From the NCBI GenBank assembly GCA_013398295.1, contig VZSF01011357.1, positions 311,792 through 375,791 on the forward strand: DNA of 64,000 bases, written 5' to 3'. Of this stretch, positions 41,403 to 52,949 are shown one piece after another. The translations under genes and the position numbers were made by a program. The notes below the pieces were generated by a model. The model was given only the letters and a program-made list of their open reading frames with translations, searched no databases and was not told the DNA's origin. Source of the DNA: Chionis minor (Eukaryota; Chordata; Aves; Charadriiformes; Chionididae). Within the stretch, counting starts at the first letter, position 1. Each line of letters opens with the position of its first letter.

Positions 41403-41677
41403 GAGTGATGGCATTTGTCTTCCCTAGTAACCGTTACGTGTGATGCAGCCCTGCTTTCCTGGGGATGGCTGAACACCTGCCTACCGATAGCAGAACAGTG
41501 AATGAAATCCTTACTTTGCTTTGCTTGAGTGGCTTTTGCTTTTGTTATTAAAATGTCTTTATCTCAACCCACGAGTTGTCTCACTTTTAGTCTTCTGATT
41601 CTCTCCCCCATCACAACTGAGGGGAATTAGCGAGCGGCTCTGTGGTCCTAGCTGCCAGCTGGGGTTAAACCATGACA
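41403..41677 (+). mobile_element. endogenous retroviral LTR fragment (ERV-L-like), 3' part
   Basis: The segment resembles the 3' part of a common avian ERV-L-type LTR. It includes the block ctttatctcaacccacgag, the block gattctctcccccatc and the terminus gctggggttaaaccatgaca. A poly(A) hexamer ATTAAA is at 41547-41552, as expected inside an LTR. The 5' part of the LTR and any internal retroviral sequence are absent, so this is a truncated relic with no coding capacity. The family name is from memory and needs a repeat-library match. Confidence 0.7.
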
Positions 41678-42013
41678 CGGTGTTACCTGTATGTTCTACT
41701 TGAATTGATTATGGAATAAATCAAACACATTTTCACTAGATTATCTTTTCCACCCATTTATGAGGTCACAAAAGAACAGAGAAATACATTATGAAGACTG
41801 CTTTCCATTTTCACCTTGACAGAAACTCACCAAACAAAACCCAATATATATTTCACTTTGTTTCGCTATCAAGCACAGGGATGAGGCACTGCAGACAGCT
41901 ACGCGTCATTCTGATTACAACCTTATCATCCTTGCCCCAGCCTTCAAGAGAAGCGAGGAATCATTACAATCTTCCACTGCAATCAATAAGACTCAAGTAT
42001 GAGTCAAGCAAAA

Positions 42014-42062
42014 TGTTGTTGGTGGTTTTTTTTTTGTTTGGGGTTTTTTTTGCTGTTGTTTT
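42014..42062 (+). repeat. T/G-rich tract
   Basis: The tract reads gttgttggtgg, a T10 run, gtttggggtttttttt and gctgttgtttt, again like the tract at 79-130. It is in the TTC7A last intron, antisense to the gene. Confidence 0.85.
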
Positions 42063-42766
42063 CATTAAACCTGGCACAGTGACAGAGATGAGGGTGCCCA
42101 TTTCCTTCCATTTTAAATACACAATTATCTATCTTCTTCCCTGAACTGAAACATGTCGAGAATTGCTCTAACTTGACAAAGTGCTATGTGAGATGCATGC
42201 TGGGCAGGAGTCTTCTTAATATCTCAGTATGTTTTCAGCTTATGTTGTAATATTACATACGGAGTTTTAGGACTCAAATCCAACATGCTGGCATTGATTT
42301 TCTCCTCCTCTGAATCAAGAGGGAGAACGATACTGAATGCACTGTGGCTGGGAACTAGCAAATTTCAATGTCTTTCTCTACTGACATACAGGTAGGTGGA
42401 TTTGTGTATTGCTTTACAAGGAGGTGTCATATGTCCTGGCTTATGTTGTATTTTCTGACTTGGTTGGGCACACGTCAGTTTTGTTATCACCGTCCCAAAG
42501 CTGTGTATATCATGATGTTATATAACCAAATTTGGTACATACTGAAAAGAAGTATTCTGTAGTTATTTGGTTCAGAAATGGGCTGTTAGGGATTAGCATC
42601 TGGCATGGTTGACTAGTCACCGTGTAAGACAAGGGGATGTGGGCTAAGCTCTTGTTTCTGGACCAGTGAAGATACCTACTCAGTGGAAACCGCATCAGCC
42701 CCCCTGGGAGGGAGAAGTGCTCTACGATCTTTGCAAGCAGGCCCCAGAAGGATGCCTGTGAAAGGG

Positions 42767-42800
42767 AAGAAGAAGAGGGGGGGGGGAAAAAAAAAAAAGG
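42767..42800 (+). repeat. polypurine tract with G10 and A12 runs
   Basis: GAAGAAGA followed by ten G, twelve A and GG. Purine-rich sequence continues with few interruptions to about 42860. Long homopurine runs can form triplex structures; that is an inference. Confidence 0.9.
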
Positions 42801-43879
42801 AACAGGGCTGTTCTAGTAAAGGGAAGGAAGACAGGAATGTGAGACAGAACAAGGAGAAATATGGAAAAAAAACCCTAGCACGTCATGTTTCCTAGAGAGC
42901 TGTGGTCTTACAGTATGTACAGTTTCTAAGGGCCAAGCCAACCTAATTGTTTCTGACAGCAAATAGTTGTTCAACCAAAGGAGTAGCTCCACACCTCACC
43001 AGGAGTATCAGTATGTTCCCAGTAGTCCCAGAAACTGATTCTATGTGGTTCTTTTTCCAAACGAAAACAATTGTGCTTCCTTAGATTAGCTATTAGCCAG
43101 TAGTATTTACTTTGTAAAGGCGGACTCTTAAGGATCCTGTGGCACCCCTTACAAACTGCAAGTGCTAGCACGAAACAGCACAACTATGCGGTGTTTTCAG
43201 CGTGCCTGTGGTTTGCTTACCACAGGATCGGACACCAACTGCCAGCAGCCCCGGCTACGAAGCGGAGCGTGCTACCCACCTCGTCGGATGCACTCAGCAC
43301 TGCAGTCCTGCTGCACGGCGCTGCTCTTCCACGCAGCAGCGTGCTTTATATGGAAAGCACACTGATTTGACAGCTATTGTAAACACCCTACAGTCACAGT
43401 AAAACGCAGTCCTTTTCAGCTGCACAGAGAAAGAACTCCTGTTTATGATGGTGATGACTCTACCCTGTGTAAAAGTGAAGTTATTGAAACCTGATGGACT
43501 CATTCATTGCTAGATCTGTGCCCTTCATTTAAAGCCAGCAACGCTCTTCAGGTTGGTATTTTCCAAATATAGCTTTGACAACCCAGTTCTGAGAACCCAG
43601 GGGAAGAGACATGACTACTTTGCTAATTAATGCTGATACACCAGGGAGAATTGCCACTGTCTACAGCACAGTTTTCCCTTAAAGCGGACTAGGTCAGTTG
43701 GATGGCAATTTTACCAAGTCAAACAGTAATTCTCATAACCAGACCCTCTTTCCCTAAATTATTACACAACCACAACAGTATTACCACAGTGGAAAAACTA
43801 TGTACTCAAATGTTTGGGGAGACCAGCACTGAAACAGCATTTGTGAATTTAACTTGAGCTGCCTGTGTATGTGTCTTGG

Positions 43880-44160
43880 ATAGTTTCACAGAATCAAGCC
43901 ACATTATCACAGGCTGATAATCTAGTTGGGCCTCTTGCATAATCTAAGACATACATTTCCCTCTGGTAGGGGACTGAACACAATGTGCTCAAGAACTCGT
44001 ATTTTTAATACCAGTACAGCTAGTACTTGCCTAATGCATACATTTCAGAAAGGCGTCCAGTCTTCTTCTGATGGCCTTGAGGAAATGCAGAGTTTACCAC
44101 TTGTTACATTATATCCTCAATTGCATAAACCCAGTCTTAAGTTCTCCATGGGGACAGTGT
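43880..44160 (-). mobile_element. ancient CR1/L3-like relic, antisense orientation
   Basis: On the plus strand the order taatctagttgggcctcttg, cataatctaagac, catttcagaaaggcgtccag, gatggccttgaggaaatgca and gagtttaccac parallels the reverse complement of old sauropsid CR1-type elements. The copy is strongly diverged, so its exact limits and subfamily are uncertain. Confidence 0.5.
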
Positions 44161-44619
44161 CTCATTCAATAAACAGGACAAAAATCACTTAGCTAGCAGC
44201 CATTCAGTATTTTATTTTTGCCCTTTTTATTTGACGCGTAGCCCTAAAAGCCTTGTTTACTGCACATTATTCCAGCTCTGTTCTGAAGGCAGAATGATTA
44301 ATTTCTTTACAGGCTTTTCTATAGTGCTCATCAGATGGTTTTAACTTGTTATGTGCAATTTCCTAGCTTTTGGAAAAGCATACAAAGGAATGCCATTATG
44401 TGGCATCCTATAACTACTGCCATGATTCATATCAGGAGGGATAGACCAGACCTTTGCTATCTTAGCTAACCAGGTGTGAACGACAGGCTGCCAGCATGGC
44501 CAGGCTAAAGGAGATGAGGCACACGCTTAAGCAAGTGATTTTCACCAATATTTGCTGGCACCACAGCGGGAAGATTCAGAATTTTAAGGAGATGGAAGGT
44601 TCTGGAGTAGAAGTACTCT

Positions 44620-44935
44620 TCACAGGTTCACACTCCTTTGTCTCTCTCATGAGACCGACCCCTTTAATTCATCCTTTCCAATATGCCCACCCCTCACCCC
44701 ATGCGTCTCAGCCTGGTTCCTTAACCCAGTCTCATTCTTCTTATCTATCCAGTCTTACCCAGTGTTACCTATCTTATTGTGTCTTATTTTCTATCTATCC
44801 TTGTTTCTCTCACTTTGCTATTGAGGTTTATCTCTCCTCTTCTCTACTTGCTTATGGACTGAGTCTCTGACCCCAAATTCCCCATCAAACTGTCTTTTTC
44901 ACCTCTCCTACATTTTACACCCATCCTTTGACTAA
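44620..44935 (+). other. pyrimidine-rich stretch (purine-rich in TTC7A pre-mRNA)
   Basis: About 300 bases dominated by C and T, with repeated words such as tctatc, ttatct, ctctcc and ccca. On the transcribed minus strand this is GA-rich. No tandem period is clean enough to call a microsatellite. An open frame through it (44496-44870 plus) follows from the composition and shows no recognisable protein. Confidence 0.6.
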
Positions 44936-46443
44936 GAGATGATGGAGCTTACTGGGATTTGAGGAGAATGAGCATTCACAGACTCCTGAGAGGTTTCAGA
45001 AATACACACCTACTAAGCATGTATAAAATGTGCTTTTTAAAGGTTACAACTTGGGTAACCTAGGAAGAATTTTCTTAGGATGGTAAATAGCACATTAATA
45101 TGTTATAAAGACCACCCATTCCTGACAAAACCTGGAGACACTGTGGCACAGTAAAGAAGGTGCCAGAAAAGCCTTTAAAGTCTATTCTTTAGCCTCATTT
45201 TCAGAAACAGTTAAGCCATGTTGGGCGACATTTTCCAAACTAAACTGGGCCAGAGCAGATGCGCATCTCAGAAATTTTTATGCCAAATGACTATAGTTTC
45301 AGAAAATTGCAAGCAACAGAAATGGGAAGACACAGTATGTGGTTCTGCCCATAAAATAACACCAAAACGTAAGCTATTAGTATCATGCTGGCATCTAACT
45401 TAATAGCTGCTCTGATATCAGTGACTTGTCTGAAATCATGACACTGACTGCGCATAGAATGTCATTCTATCCTGACAAGGTCTTACTGACTGATTTTGTA
45501 AAGGTTGTATCACAGCAACAAAGTAATATTATTGCCCCATATAAGCCCGATATGTGCACAGCTGTTTTGTAACCTTCTCCTGACATATGCACCAGCTATT
45601 CATTTGCTGGGTTTGCACTGAACATTCATTATTACCAAGTATTTCATCCCTTGCCTGTAGGTTCTATTATTTTCTCTCAGTTACAACTTCAGTTTACGTT
45701 TCTCTTGTGCACTGATACCCCTTCAGTTTTAGAGTTGCCTGCAAATCTCATCAGGACCAAATTTATGCCAGGAGATACAAATAATGCTAGCAAAGACACA
45801 AAGCAGTCACATGGATGTAGAATTCCTGTATGAAATGAAATCAGTCAAAAGACGTCTAAAATCCCAGAGGGACCTAATAAAGGCTACAGTTAACAAGACA
45901 CATCGTTGATGGAATATGGTTAACTGTTCTGATTTCATAAGAAAAGTGGGTTTTGGTCTTCCACAAAGCTCCCTGTATTATTATTAAGCTCTAGGCCCTA
46001 TGTCTGTAAATAAGTTTCCTTTGGGGATAGTGCCATGGAAAAAAATATTTGCTAGATAGAAGTGTTACCAAAAAAACCCACAAATGCAGAGTCACCATCC
46101 CTAGACAAGGTTGGAGCTAAGCCACAGCTTAAGATAAAAACAGATTAATTTTATCGTAAACTCAAAGTTTATCTTGATTTGAGTAGACACAAGACTCCAG
46201 CCCAAAGTTTACAAACCCCAGGTATATCTATATTCAATACTTATTTAGCTCAGATCTTTCAAGCATCAGTGTACTGCTTATTTAAAATGCATAACAGTTA
46301 GTAAGAAAAGCAGCAAAGACAAAGCAGTGCATTGACTTCCAAAACTATCAGCCTTTATCAATTAAAATATTTACTTCTGACACAAGTCCTAATTAGTTAA
46401 AAACATTCAATCCAATCTTAAAATAGAGGTTCAAGCTACCCTA

Positions 46444-46449
46444 TTTATT
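46444..46449 (-). terminator. candidate intronic poly(A) signal in TTC7A last intron
   Basis: AATAAA on the minus strand, 132 bases past the penultimate exon donor and 27 bases past the in-frame TAA reached by reading through that donor. GT-rich stretches (gattggattgaatgtttt and later cttgtgtc) follow at a suitable distance. This could polyadenylate a transcript that retains the start of the intron and lacks the terminal exon. Confidence 0.3.
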
Positions 46450-46580
46450 CTTGGAACAGTCACTTGCTCTCAGGATTAGGAAGACAATGGCATCCAGAGC
46501 AAGCATGAGCCCTTTCCCCTCTTATTACAGTTAATCAGGAACATAAATACTATAATGGAGCTGAGCCCCTGCAAACTCAC

Positions 46581-46783
46581 CAGGCTGTGCATAATTTCCA
46601 CTCCAGCTGGATTCACTGTGAGCGCTTCATCATACAATTGCTTAGCCTCCTCCAAATTGCCTTTCATCTCTGCAAGCCTCCCACGCATGTACAGTACAGC
46701 ATGAGATGTGGGGAAAAGACTAGCTGCCTCCTGGATACAAAAGCCTGCTTCTTTGAGATGCTGTTGTTCCATGAAGAGTTCAG
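46581..46783 (-). CDS. TTC7A: TTC7A penultimate coding exon, TPR helices
   Basis: The 203-bp exon encodes two bases completing a split alanine codon plus 67 codons. It begins [20 protein letters not shown], continues through F-P-T-S-H and Y-M-R-G-R-L-A-E, and ends V-E-I-M-H-S-L. This is nearly identical to my recollection of mammalian TTC7A and distinguishes it from TTC7B. It holds roughly one and a half TPR motifs, with the small and large residues of the consensus (G, A, Y and a closing N-P) visible. The acceptor ends at 46784 and is preceded by a T10 run and a G/T-rich tract; the donor is GTGAGT (46580-46575). It ends in phase 0, matching the terminal exon. Reading through the donor adds 34 codons before a TAA at 46478-46476, followed 27 bases later by an AATAAA signal (see findings). 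Confidence 0.96.
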
Positions 46784-46821
46784 CTGAAAAAAAAAACCAA
46801 ACCAAAACAAAAAAACACCTA
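46784..46821 (-). promoter_or_regulatory. splice acceptor tract of TTC7A penultimate exon
   Basis: Read on the minus strand, the acceptor consists of a T7 run, a TTTTGG-TTTGG stretch, a T10 run and CAG. The polypyrimidine tract is therefore a G-interrupted T tract. It resembles T/G tracts at other places in the window (79-130, 3354-3396, 42014-42062), suggesting a simple-repeat origin. Splice use is supported by perfect reading-frame continuity with both neighbouring exons. Confidence 0.85.
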
Positions 46822-47579
46822 CCGTTAGTTGAAATAAGTCAGAGACCTTTCTACCCATTAATTATATATCATCTTCCTTAAGCATATTAAAACATGAGGC
46901 CATGATCCTGCGCAGTGCTTACTACTATGGTTAGCGCTTACCATCACGTGGATTCACTGAATGGATTTTTTTTAATGCTAAGGGCTCTATACAGATGTTC
47001 ATGGATATCTTTAGGTGTTGTTCCGACAGAGGACAGCCTTAAGGATTCCTCAATCAGGAATGTAAACAGTGCTGAACTGAGCCTTAAGGAAGCAGGGCTG
47101 GTAGCCGCTTGAGCCATCGTAAGTATTTCCAAATAATCCGGGGGGGAGGGAAAAAGAACAGAATAAGCCACCACTGTCTACTGAGAACTTTAAACATGTC
47201 AGAGTAATAGGGTACATCTGACTGAGCTAGACATTAGATAACTTCATTTTGAAAGATGATCAGAGGTGTTTCTCTATGCTTATTTGTCTACTTTATGAGA
47301 GTTGTCTCTTTTTCAGAGACTATTAAAATCAAAAGGCTTTTATTATAGAGACTTATTTATATTGCGTATTCACACATTTACTTTCTCATACTCTATAGAA
47401 AAACAAAAGAGAGCTCTTGGAAGAGACTGCTTAGTCACTTTCTTCAACTATCTTAATGGTTTTCTTAGAAAAAAAATGTAACAGGCATACTCATGTGCTT
47501 GACTGTCAATTTGCTAATCAATTTCTCACGTTAAACAAATTTCTTAACATACCTTACAGTTAAAATTTAACATTTCTCA

Positions 47580-47632
47580 GGATTTGGACTAGATCATCAC
47601 TGTAGGTCCCTTACAACTGAAATAGTTTATGC
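47580..47632 (+). mobile_element. CR1 3'-tail fragment
   Basis: The sequence ggatttggactagatcatca followed by gtaggtcccttacaactgaa resembles the CR1 segment GGACTAGATGACCT...GGTCCCTTCCAACCTGAA. It is only about 50 bp and diverged. Confidence 0.55.
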
Positions 47633-50600
47633 TAATGCTAGATTTATTATACATTAAATCCTTGCAAAAGGCTTCAAAAGTAACACTCAATTTTCACTGC
47701 CACACGTAACTAAAAAGGAAAACTGTGTTTTTACATATATATATGCTCATATGTATGTATGCAAAAATGAATATAAAATAATTCTCTTCATACAGCAGCC
47801 ATTGCTCTTTGGTCCATAACCTGTTTGTGTTTTACATGTTATCCCTGCAAAAGCTCAACGTCTCCTTTCTTTTCTTAACTGATGTGGTAACGCAGTAAGT
47901 ATCGACAGTTCAAGAGTCCAATTCAAAATGACTAATTCAGACTCCAGATTCAGATAAATAATTATGAAATTAGGCACAACCTTAAATGCCCTGACTTTTA
48001 AAAGTAGTGAATATTCTCAGGAAGCCTCTGTGAGGGGGGAAATTAGCTTGAAAATTTCTCTTAAATAGCTTTGAAACTCTGCCAGTTTCAAAATGCTGGG
48101 AGACCCAGAAGACTGTGGGGGCTTGGCATGCTGACATGGAGCTTGCTGGGTGGAGGTGAGCAGGACAGCATCTCAAAGACAGAGTCCTGCCTGACCATGG
48201 AAAGGCTCCTTGGCCTATCTGACATGAAACTGTGACCACAAATAGCACTTCTATTGGCACACCGGAAACAATCATGTACTGAAACAACAGCATGGCTGAA
48301 CAACCTCCCACTTCTGAAGTGGTCCTTCTGGAAGAAGGGCAAGACATCGTCAAGAAAATTCTCAAATATTTCTTAACCATCCCCTAGGTTGTGCTACAGA
48401 TAAATGTCATTCTCCAAGGCTGTCAACACGAGCAAAACATTAGTTCCTTGGTAAGAGCTATACTCTTGAGGAGTGACTCATATACTATTTCTCTCTGGTT
48501 AATCATTATAAAATCTCAGCATGCATCCCTTCCCTTGGCTCCAAGAGGATGCAGCTATCTATAATAACAGAAAGCAAGGCCGTGTACCTTGTCAAGCTGA
48601 GTATGTGCACAGCCTTATTCAAAAGTTTGTGGGAGGACAGTATTTTACTTGCACTTCCCAAGGAACAGAGCGTTTTCCTGCCAAGTGCTGCATAGCAGCT
48701 GATGCTGTGCATGTGGCAATAATGAAGATGGGGATGTGCAAAGTGACAATTCACAGCCTGAAGATGAACACTTCATTTGCAAAGTTAGCGCAAACTTAGT
48801 GGCACAAAAGAAGGGGTGAAATCCTGGCACTGTTTGAAGTCAGCAGAAATTCTGGATACCGCCATATTAAAAGCTCTATTAGCAACTAAGCTTAATGTGA
48901 CTTGCTTCATTTCAGAAACGAATCAGGAGCAAGGGGGTTTCGATGTGAAATGACGCACAGCTGGTGTTTCAATGCATACAAAACGGACAGTACTTACTCT
49001 TTCTTTCAATGGTGCCTGGAAATCTTCAGTAATAACAATAATTTAGAGGAAGTGCAACAATACAGAATCTACAAATTGTATTTTATGGTATGCTAATGTA
49101 GCATATTGAAGTTCAGTCCATTTCTTTGCAGGCTCAATAGTCTAAAAAATTATTTAATGGTGTGGGAGGCCTAATTTGCATTAAAAAAAGAATGAGAGAG
49201 GTGCCTTTGGGTTATGAAAGGTAAGGAGTGCACGCACACAGCTAAAAATAGACATTAAGGGAAATTGTTTAGGCCTGCATCAAAATATGCTTTCTGTAAA
49301 CTCATTTTTCACTTCTATTACATACGCATTTTATTTACAGATGAACAAGATATGCTTATGCAACATGGAATGAAAACATGGCTAGCAGCAGAAATCAACA
49401 CCCCCCCCCAAATACTCATTAAATTTATTATGGTAATACTCTTGCTTCATCAATAGTACTGAAAGTACTGAAACACCTGCCTTTGTGTTAGCAGTTTCCT
49501 GTCCACTGGATTATCCAGCGTATCTCCTTGTATCACCTAATCGTGCTGTAAATAAACACCTAACCAAATTTGCAGCCCTCGCAAGGAAGTTCTGTTACAG
49601 AAACATGGCACTTGATTCCACTCCAAAGAAGAGGGTATCTCCTCAGGCTGACACAGATAGAGAAGATCTATAATTCTTATCCTGTGAAAGGTTCAATGTT
49701 TAGGGAAACCATTTCTGAACTTCCAACCATTGGACTACATCGTTCTTGGTACTGACATTCTTTGCAGCTTTGAATCCAAAGGCCATGCTTGCAAGCTTCC
49801 TTGCTCTCTCCCTCACTTAACATCATCTTCACGCAAACTTAAATTTACATTCTGCTTTGAACTAAGTACCACCAACGGTTCTCTAAATGCTACTGAGCAA
49901 AGAGAGATGATCATCCTGGATGTACCACCTCCTCTATTAGCATCTCTGCAGTAATGCTAGAAACTGAGTGTGAATGATTATTAGGAAATATTGCAGCATT
50001 TTTACCTATAGATATGGGCTGAGACAGTGCACTGCATGGATGGGCAAAGACAGGATGAACTGTTCATTGCCTCCTTCATTCACCAATTGAAGCTTGTGCC
50101 TGTGGCCACTGAGACCTGTGCTCTTCTGCAGTACTGTCCAGCCTACTCTGCTGTTCTTCCAAACAACTGTCATCTCTTGCGGCTACGGCTGCTTCTGTCT
50201 GGACTTGCAAGTACACTTCCACCGATACACCAGTCTTAGTGCTGGGCCTCATCCATGACAGCAGCACACATCTCCACTCAGATCATCATTAACTCCTAAT
50301 ATGAGCTCTTAGTTCTTCCAGCTGTTTCTGCTAGCATTTAAGCTCATCTACAGTGAAGATCTTTAGTTAGGTAAGAATTGCCAGAAGCAGATCACCTACT
50401 CACTCCAAAGACCAGTAACAAATGGAGAGACTGAGAGCACTTCCCAGAATACTGACAAAGCTAGGTCTCCTGCAGTCAGGCTGCTTTTTCCATCTCCAAG
50501 ATAAATCATTTGAAAGACCTCTTGTTAGGGTGTCCATCAGCAGAATAACTGTAATCTAGTCACGTTTGCATCACAGTGCTAGTCTGAGGAACAGAGTTGC

Positions 50601-52781
50601 CTGTCATCACCTTGAACACCGACTCTATTCCCCATTTCCTAAGTCTTTCAAAGCAGTGTCAAGAGTGATTGTGCTTGTCACCACAGAAGCAGCAACTACT
50701 GTAATTCTAGCCAAAAAAAATCAAATGGATGTAAAATGTATTTCTGCGGTGTGAACAACTCAAGAGTTAAAATTTCATTCCTTGCAAGTCACATTTGGTG
50801 TTATCCAAGACATGGCACTTAACTCCCACAGACTGCTCCACATCACTCAGCTGAGCGTGCCCGCTGGATCTGAAGTACTCGTCTGCTCTCGTCCACCCCA
50901 AAAATGCTACTGTATAGTGACACAGCCAGGACAATGCAGCCAGGTGGCCAGTGGAACAGTACAGTGGGGAGCAGCCCTTCACACTTTAAGAAGGTGAGAG
51001 CACCTGCAAGGATGCGTAGGGAGGTGATTTCTGTTCCACATGATCTGCCTTCAGGAGCTGGAAAGACCCAATCCTCCAAGACAGCTCTGCCTTCAGCAGT
51101 GAGTACAGAGCTATTACTGTGACAAAGGGTTCCCCCTCTACCTTTCTTTTCTGGCAGGTGACGTTTAGTCATTGTTCTATATTATGATACCACCCTGCAC
51201 ACAATAGCTTGACAATTTGCGGGCAGATTAGATGGCAGGTTCCTCAAACTGTATCCTGACTGCAATAATTTCATTTGATGCAAACCTTCGATACAGAAAT
51301 GAAGAACAGAAACTGATGTGTGTTCCCATCCACTTGAGGTCAGCTGCATGCTCTTCTGAAACAGGCAACAGATTTACATCCTCAAGGGCTGTCTTTGCAG
51401 GCAAACTGGTAGTTAACTGGAGTCCAGGGACCAGCTTTAAATTTCCAAGCTTTGGGTCTCACAGGAGCTGAAATGGCCACTAAGCTTATTTACAAATGCA
51501 GCATTAGAGTGAAAATTTCTGGAAGCAACACAGAACTACCACAAGCTACCTTCTATACTAAATGGCACAGTCAAAACATTACTTGAAATACTCCAAGACA
51601 GCTGGTTCCTTTACGTGAAGTGGCGCCCTGCTCACGGGTGAGGAAACAGCTCTCTCCCAGCTGGGAGAAGCAAGCCACCATCTTCTAGGCAATAAGGCCA
51701 CCATTAATAAGGACGACATAAAAATGTTTCTGTTGGAAGGGCACCTTCTGAGTTTTCTTGTACCGTCTCTCAAAACTCTTATTACTGGCTATAGTCAAAG
51801 AAAGGAGTTTTCAGTCTTCATATTCCAGCCCAATCAAGTCTAAACACCTATCTTCTGTCTCTGGTGTGAAAAAATGTCCTGCTTCCTTCTTCACGACTGT
51901 GTACACTTCGTCACTTGCCCAAAAGTTACCAAGCAGCTGAGGAAATGCTAATATTTGGTACCCTCTGTCATTGTATGGGTACTGCTGACAGTGCAACAGG
52001 TTTCTCCCCATCTCTTGGCAGAGGATCCACAGACTGCTTAACTAAGAACATTGCTAGCTGCTGCCTGTGTCCTTCACAAGCGAGAGTTCACATGCATGTG
52101 CATGTTTGCATGTCCCAGATTTCTCTTTGAAGACCATCGATGCCAATGGATTATCAGTCCACAAAATTCCTGCTCCAGCTATGACAAATATCCAGAAGCC
52201 TCAGGAATGGGGAAGCAATCCAAAATGCCCAGTACTAGTATAACACCAAGACTCCTTTTGACTTTTTAAACTCATTGTTGATAGAAAATAAAATAAACCA
52301 AGCTGGAGGGTGTAGATCAACACCCAGTATCCTTAAGGACATTCAGATGAAGAGAAATGGGGAATCTGGTGATCCTTAGCCTGCATGAGAAAAGCCTAGC
52401 ACAGAGCTTGCTAAATCAGGAGGCTTAGCAGAACTGATTGAGAGCTGGCTTCTCAACTTCCCTAGTAATATTTCAAAGGAGACAAAACCAGCTTGCTTTA
52501 CCATCTCTATCATGTCCAGTGTGAAGTGTTCCTGAAACCTCCTAGTAAGTAAACACTGCAGGGCAGCCATCTTTGCAGTACATCTTTATTCTCCTCAGTA
52601 ATAGCTGTGTAATAAAGGACTCCCTCCTGCTCCCCCTCACCAAGCTCCAGCTTTTCATACTGCTTTGCATCACTGTAAAAAGCCACAAAAATCAGCAGTG
52701 CTTACGGAGCTCAAGAACTCAAGCAGCGAATGGGGAAGTTATAAATTTCAATTCTAAAATTTGAAAGCACTTAAAAAAGGG

Positions 52782-52813
52782 AAAAAAAAAAAAGAAAAGA
52801 AAGAAAGAAAAAT
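52782..52813 (+). repeat. A-rich tract with GAAA units
   Basis: Twelve A bases followed by GAAAA and several GAAA units. No LINE or SINE body was recognised immediately upstream, so it is called a simple repeat and not a retrotransposon tail. Confidence 0.9.
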
Positions 52814-52949
52814 ACTAGAATTGCCTCAACAACCAGCGCTGCATCACAGAACAGTCTCTGATCCCAGCTATTCTGGCAACATCAGTAAAGATGTCTCCCG
52901 AACCTGATAAACACCTTTAATATCAGAGCTAATAACTTGAGGGGGCTTA

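Larger units (their letters stand above)
13140..46580 (-). other. TTC7A last intron (33,441 bp)
   Basis: The borders are GTGAGT at 46580 and a TTGACAG acceptor at 13140. The exons on either side join without loss of a residue relative to the mammalian protein. Inside are an AT-rich tract (13309-13375), two Ns (13434, 15540), a GC-rich stretch (about 14850-15320), a G-rich tract (18868-18915), a GA microsatellite (24097-24122), CR1 copies (about 32735-33487 and 40885-41362), a MIR-like SINE (37835-37973), an LTR fragment (about 41403-41677), an old antisense CR1-like piece (about 43880-44160) and a pyrimidine-rich stretch (44620-44935). From about 38550 to 40740 the sequence is AT-rich with no open frame of note. 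No nested gene was recognised. Confidence 0.85.
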
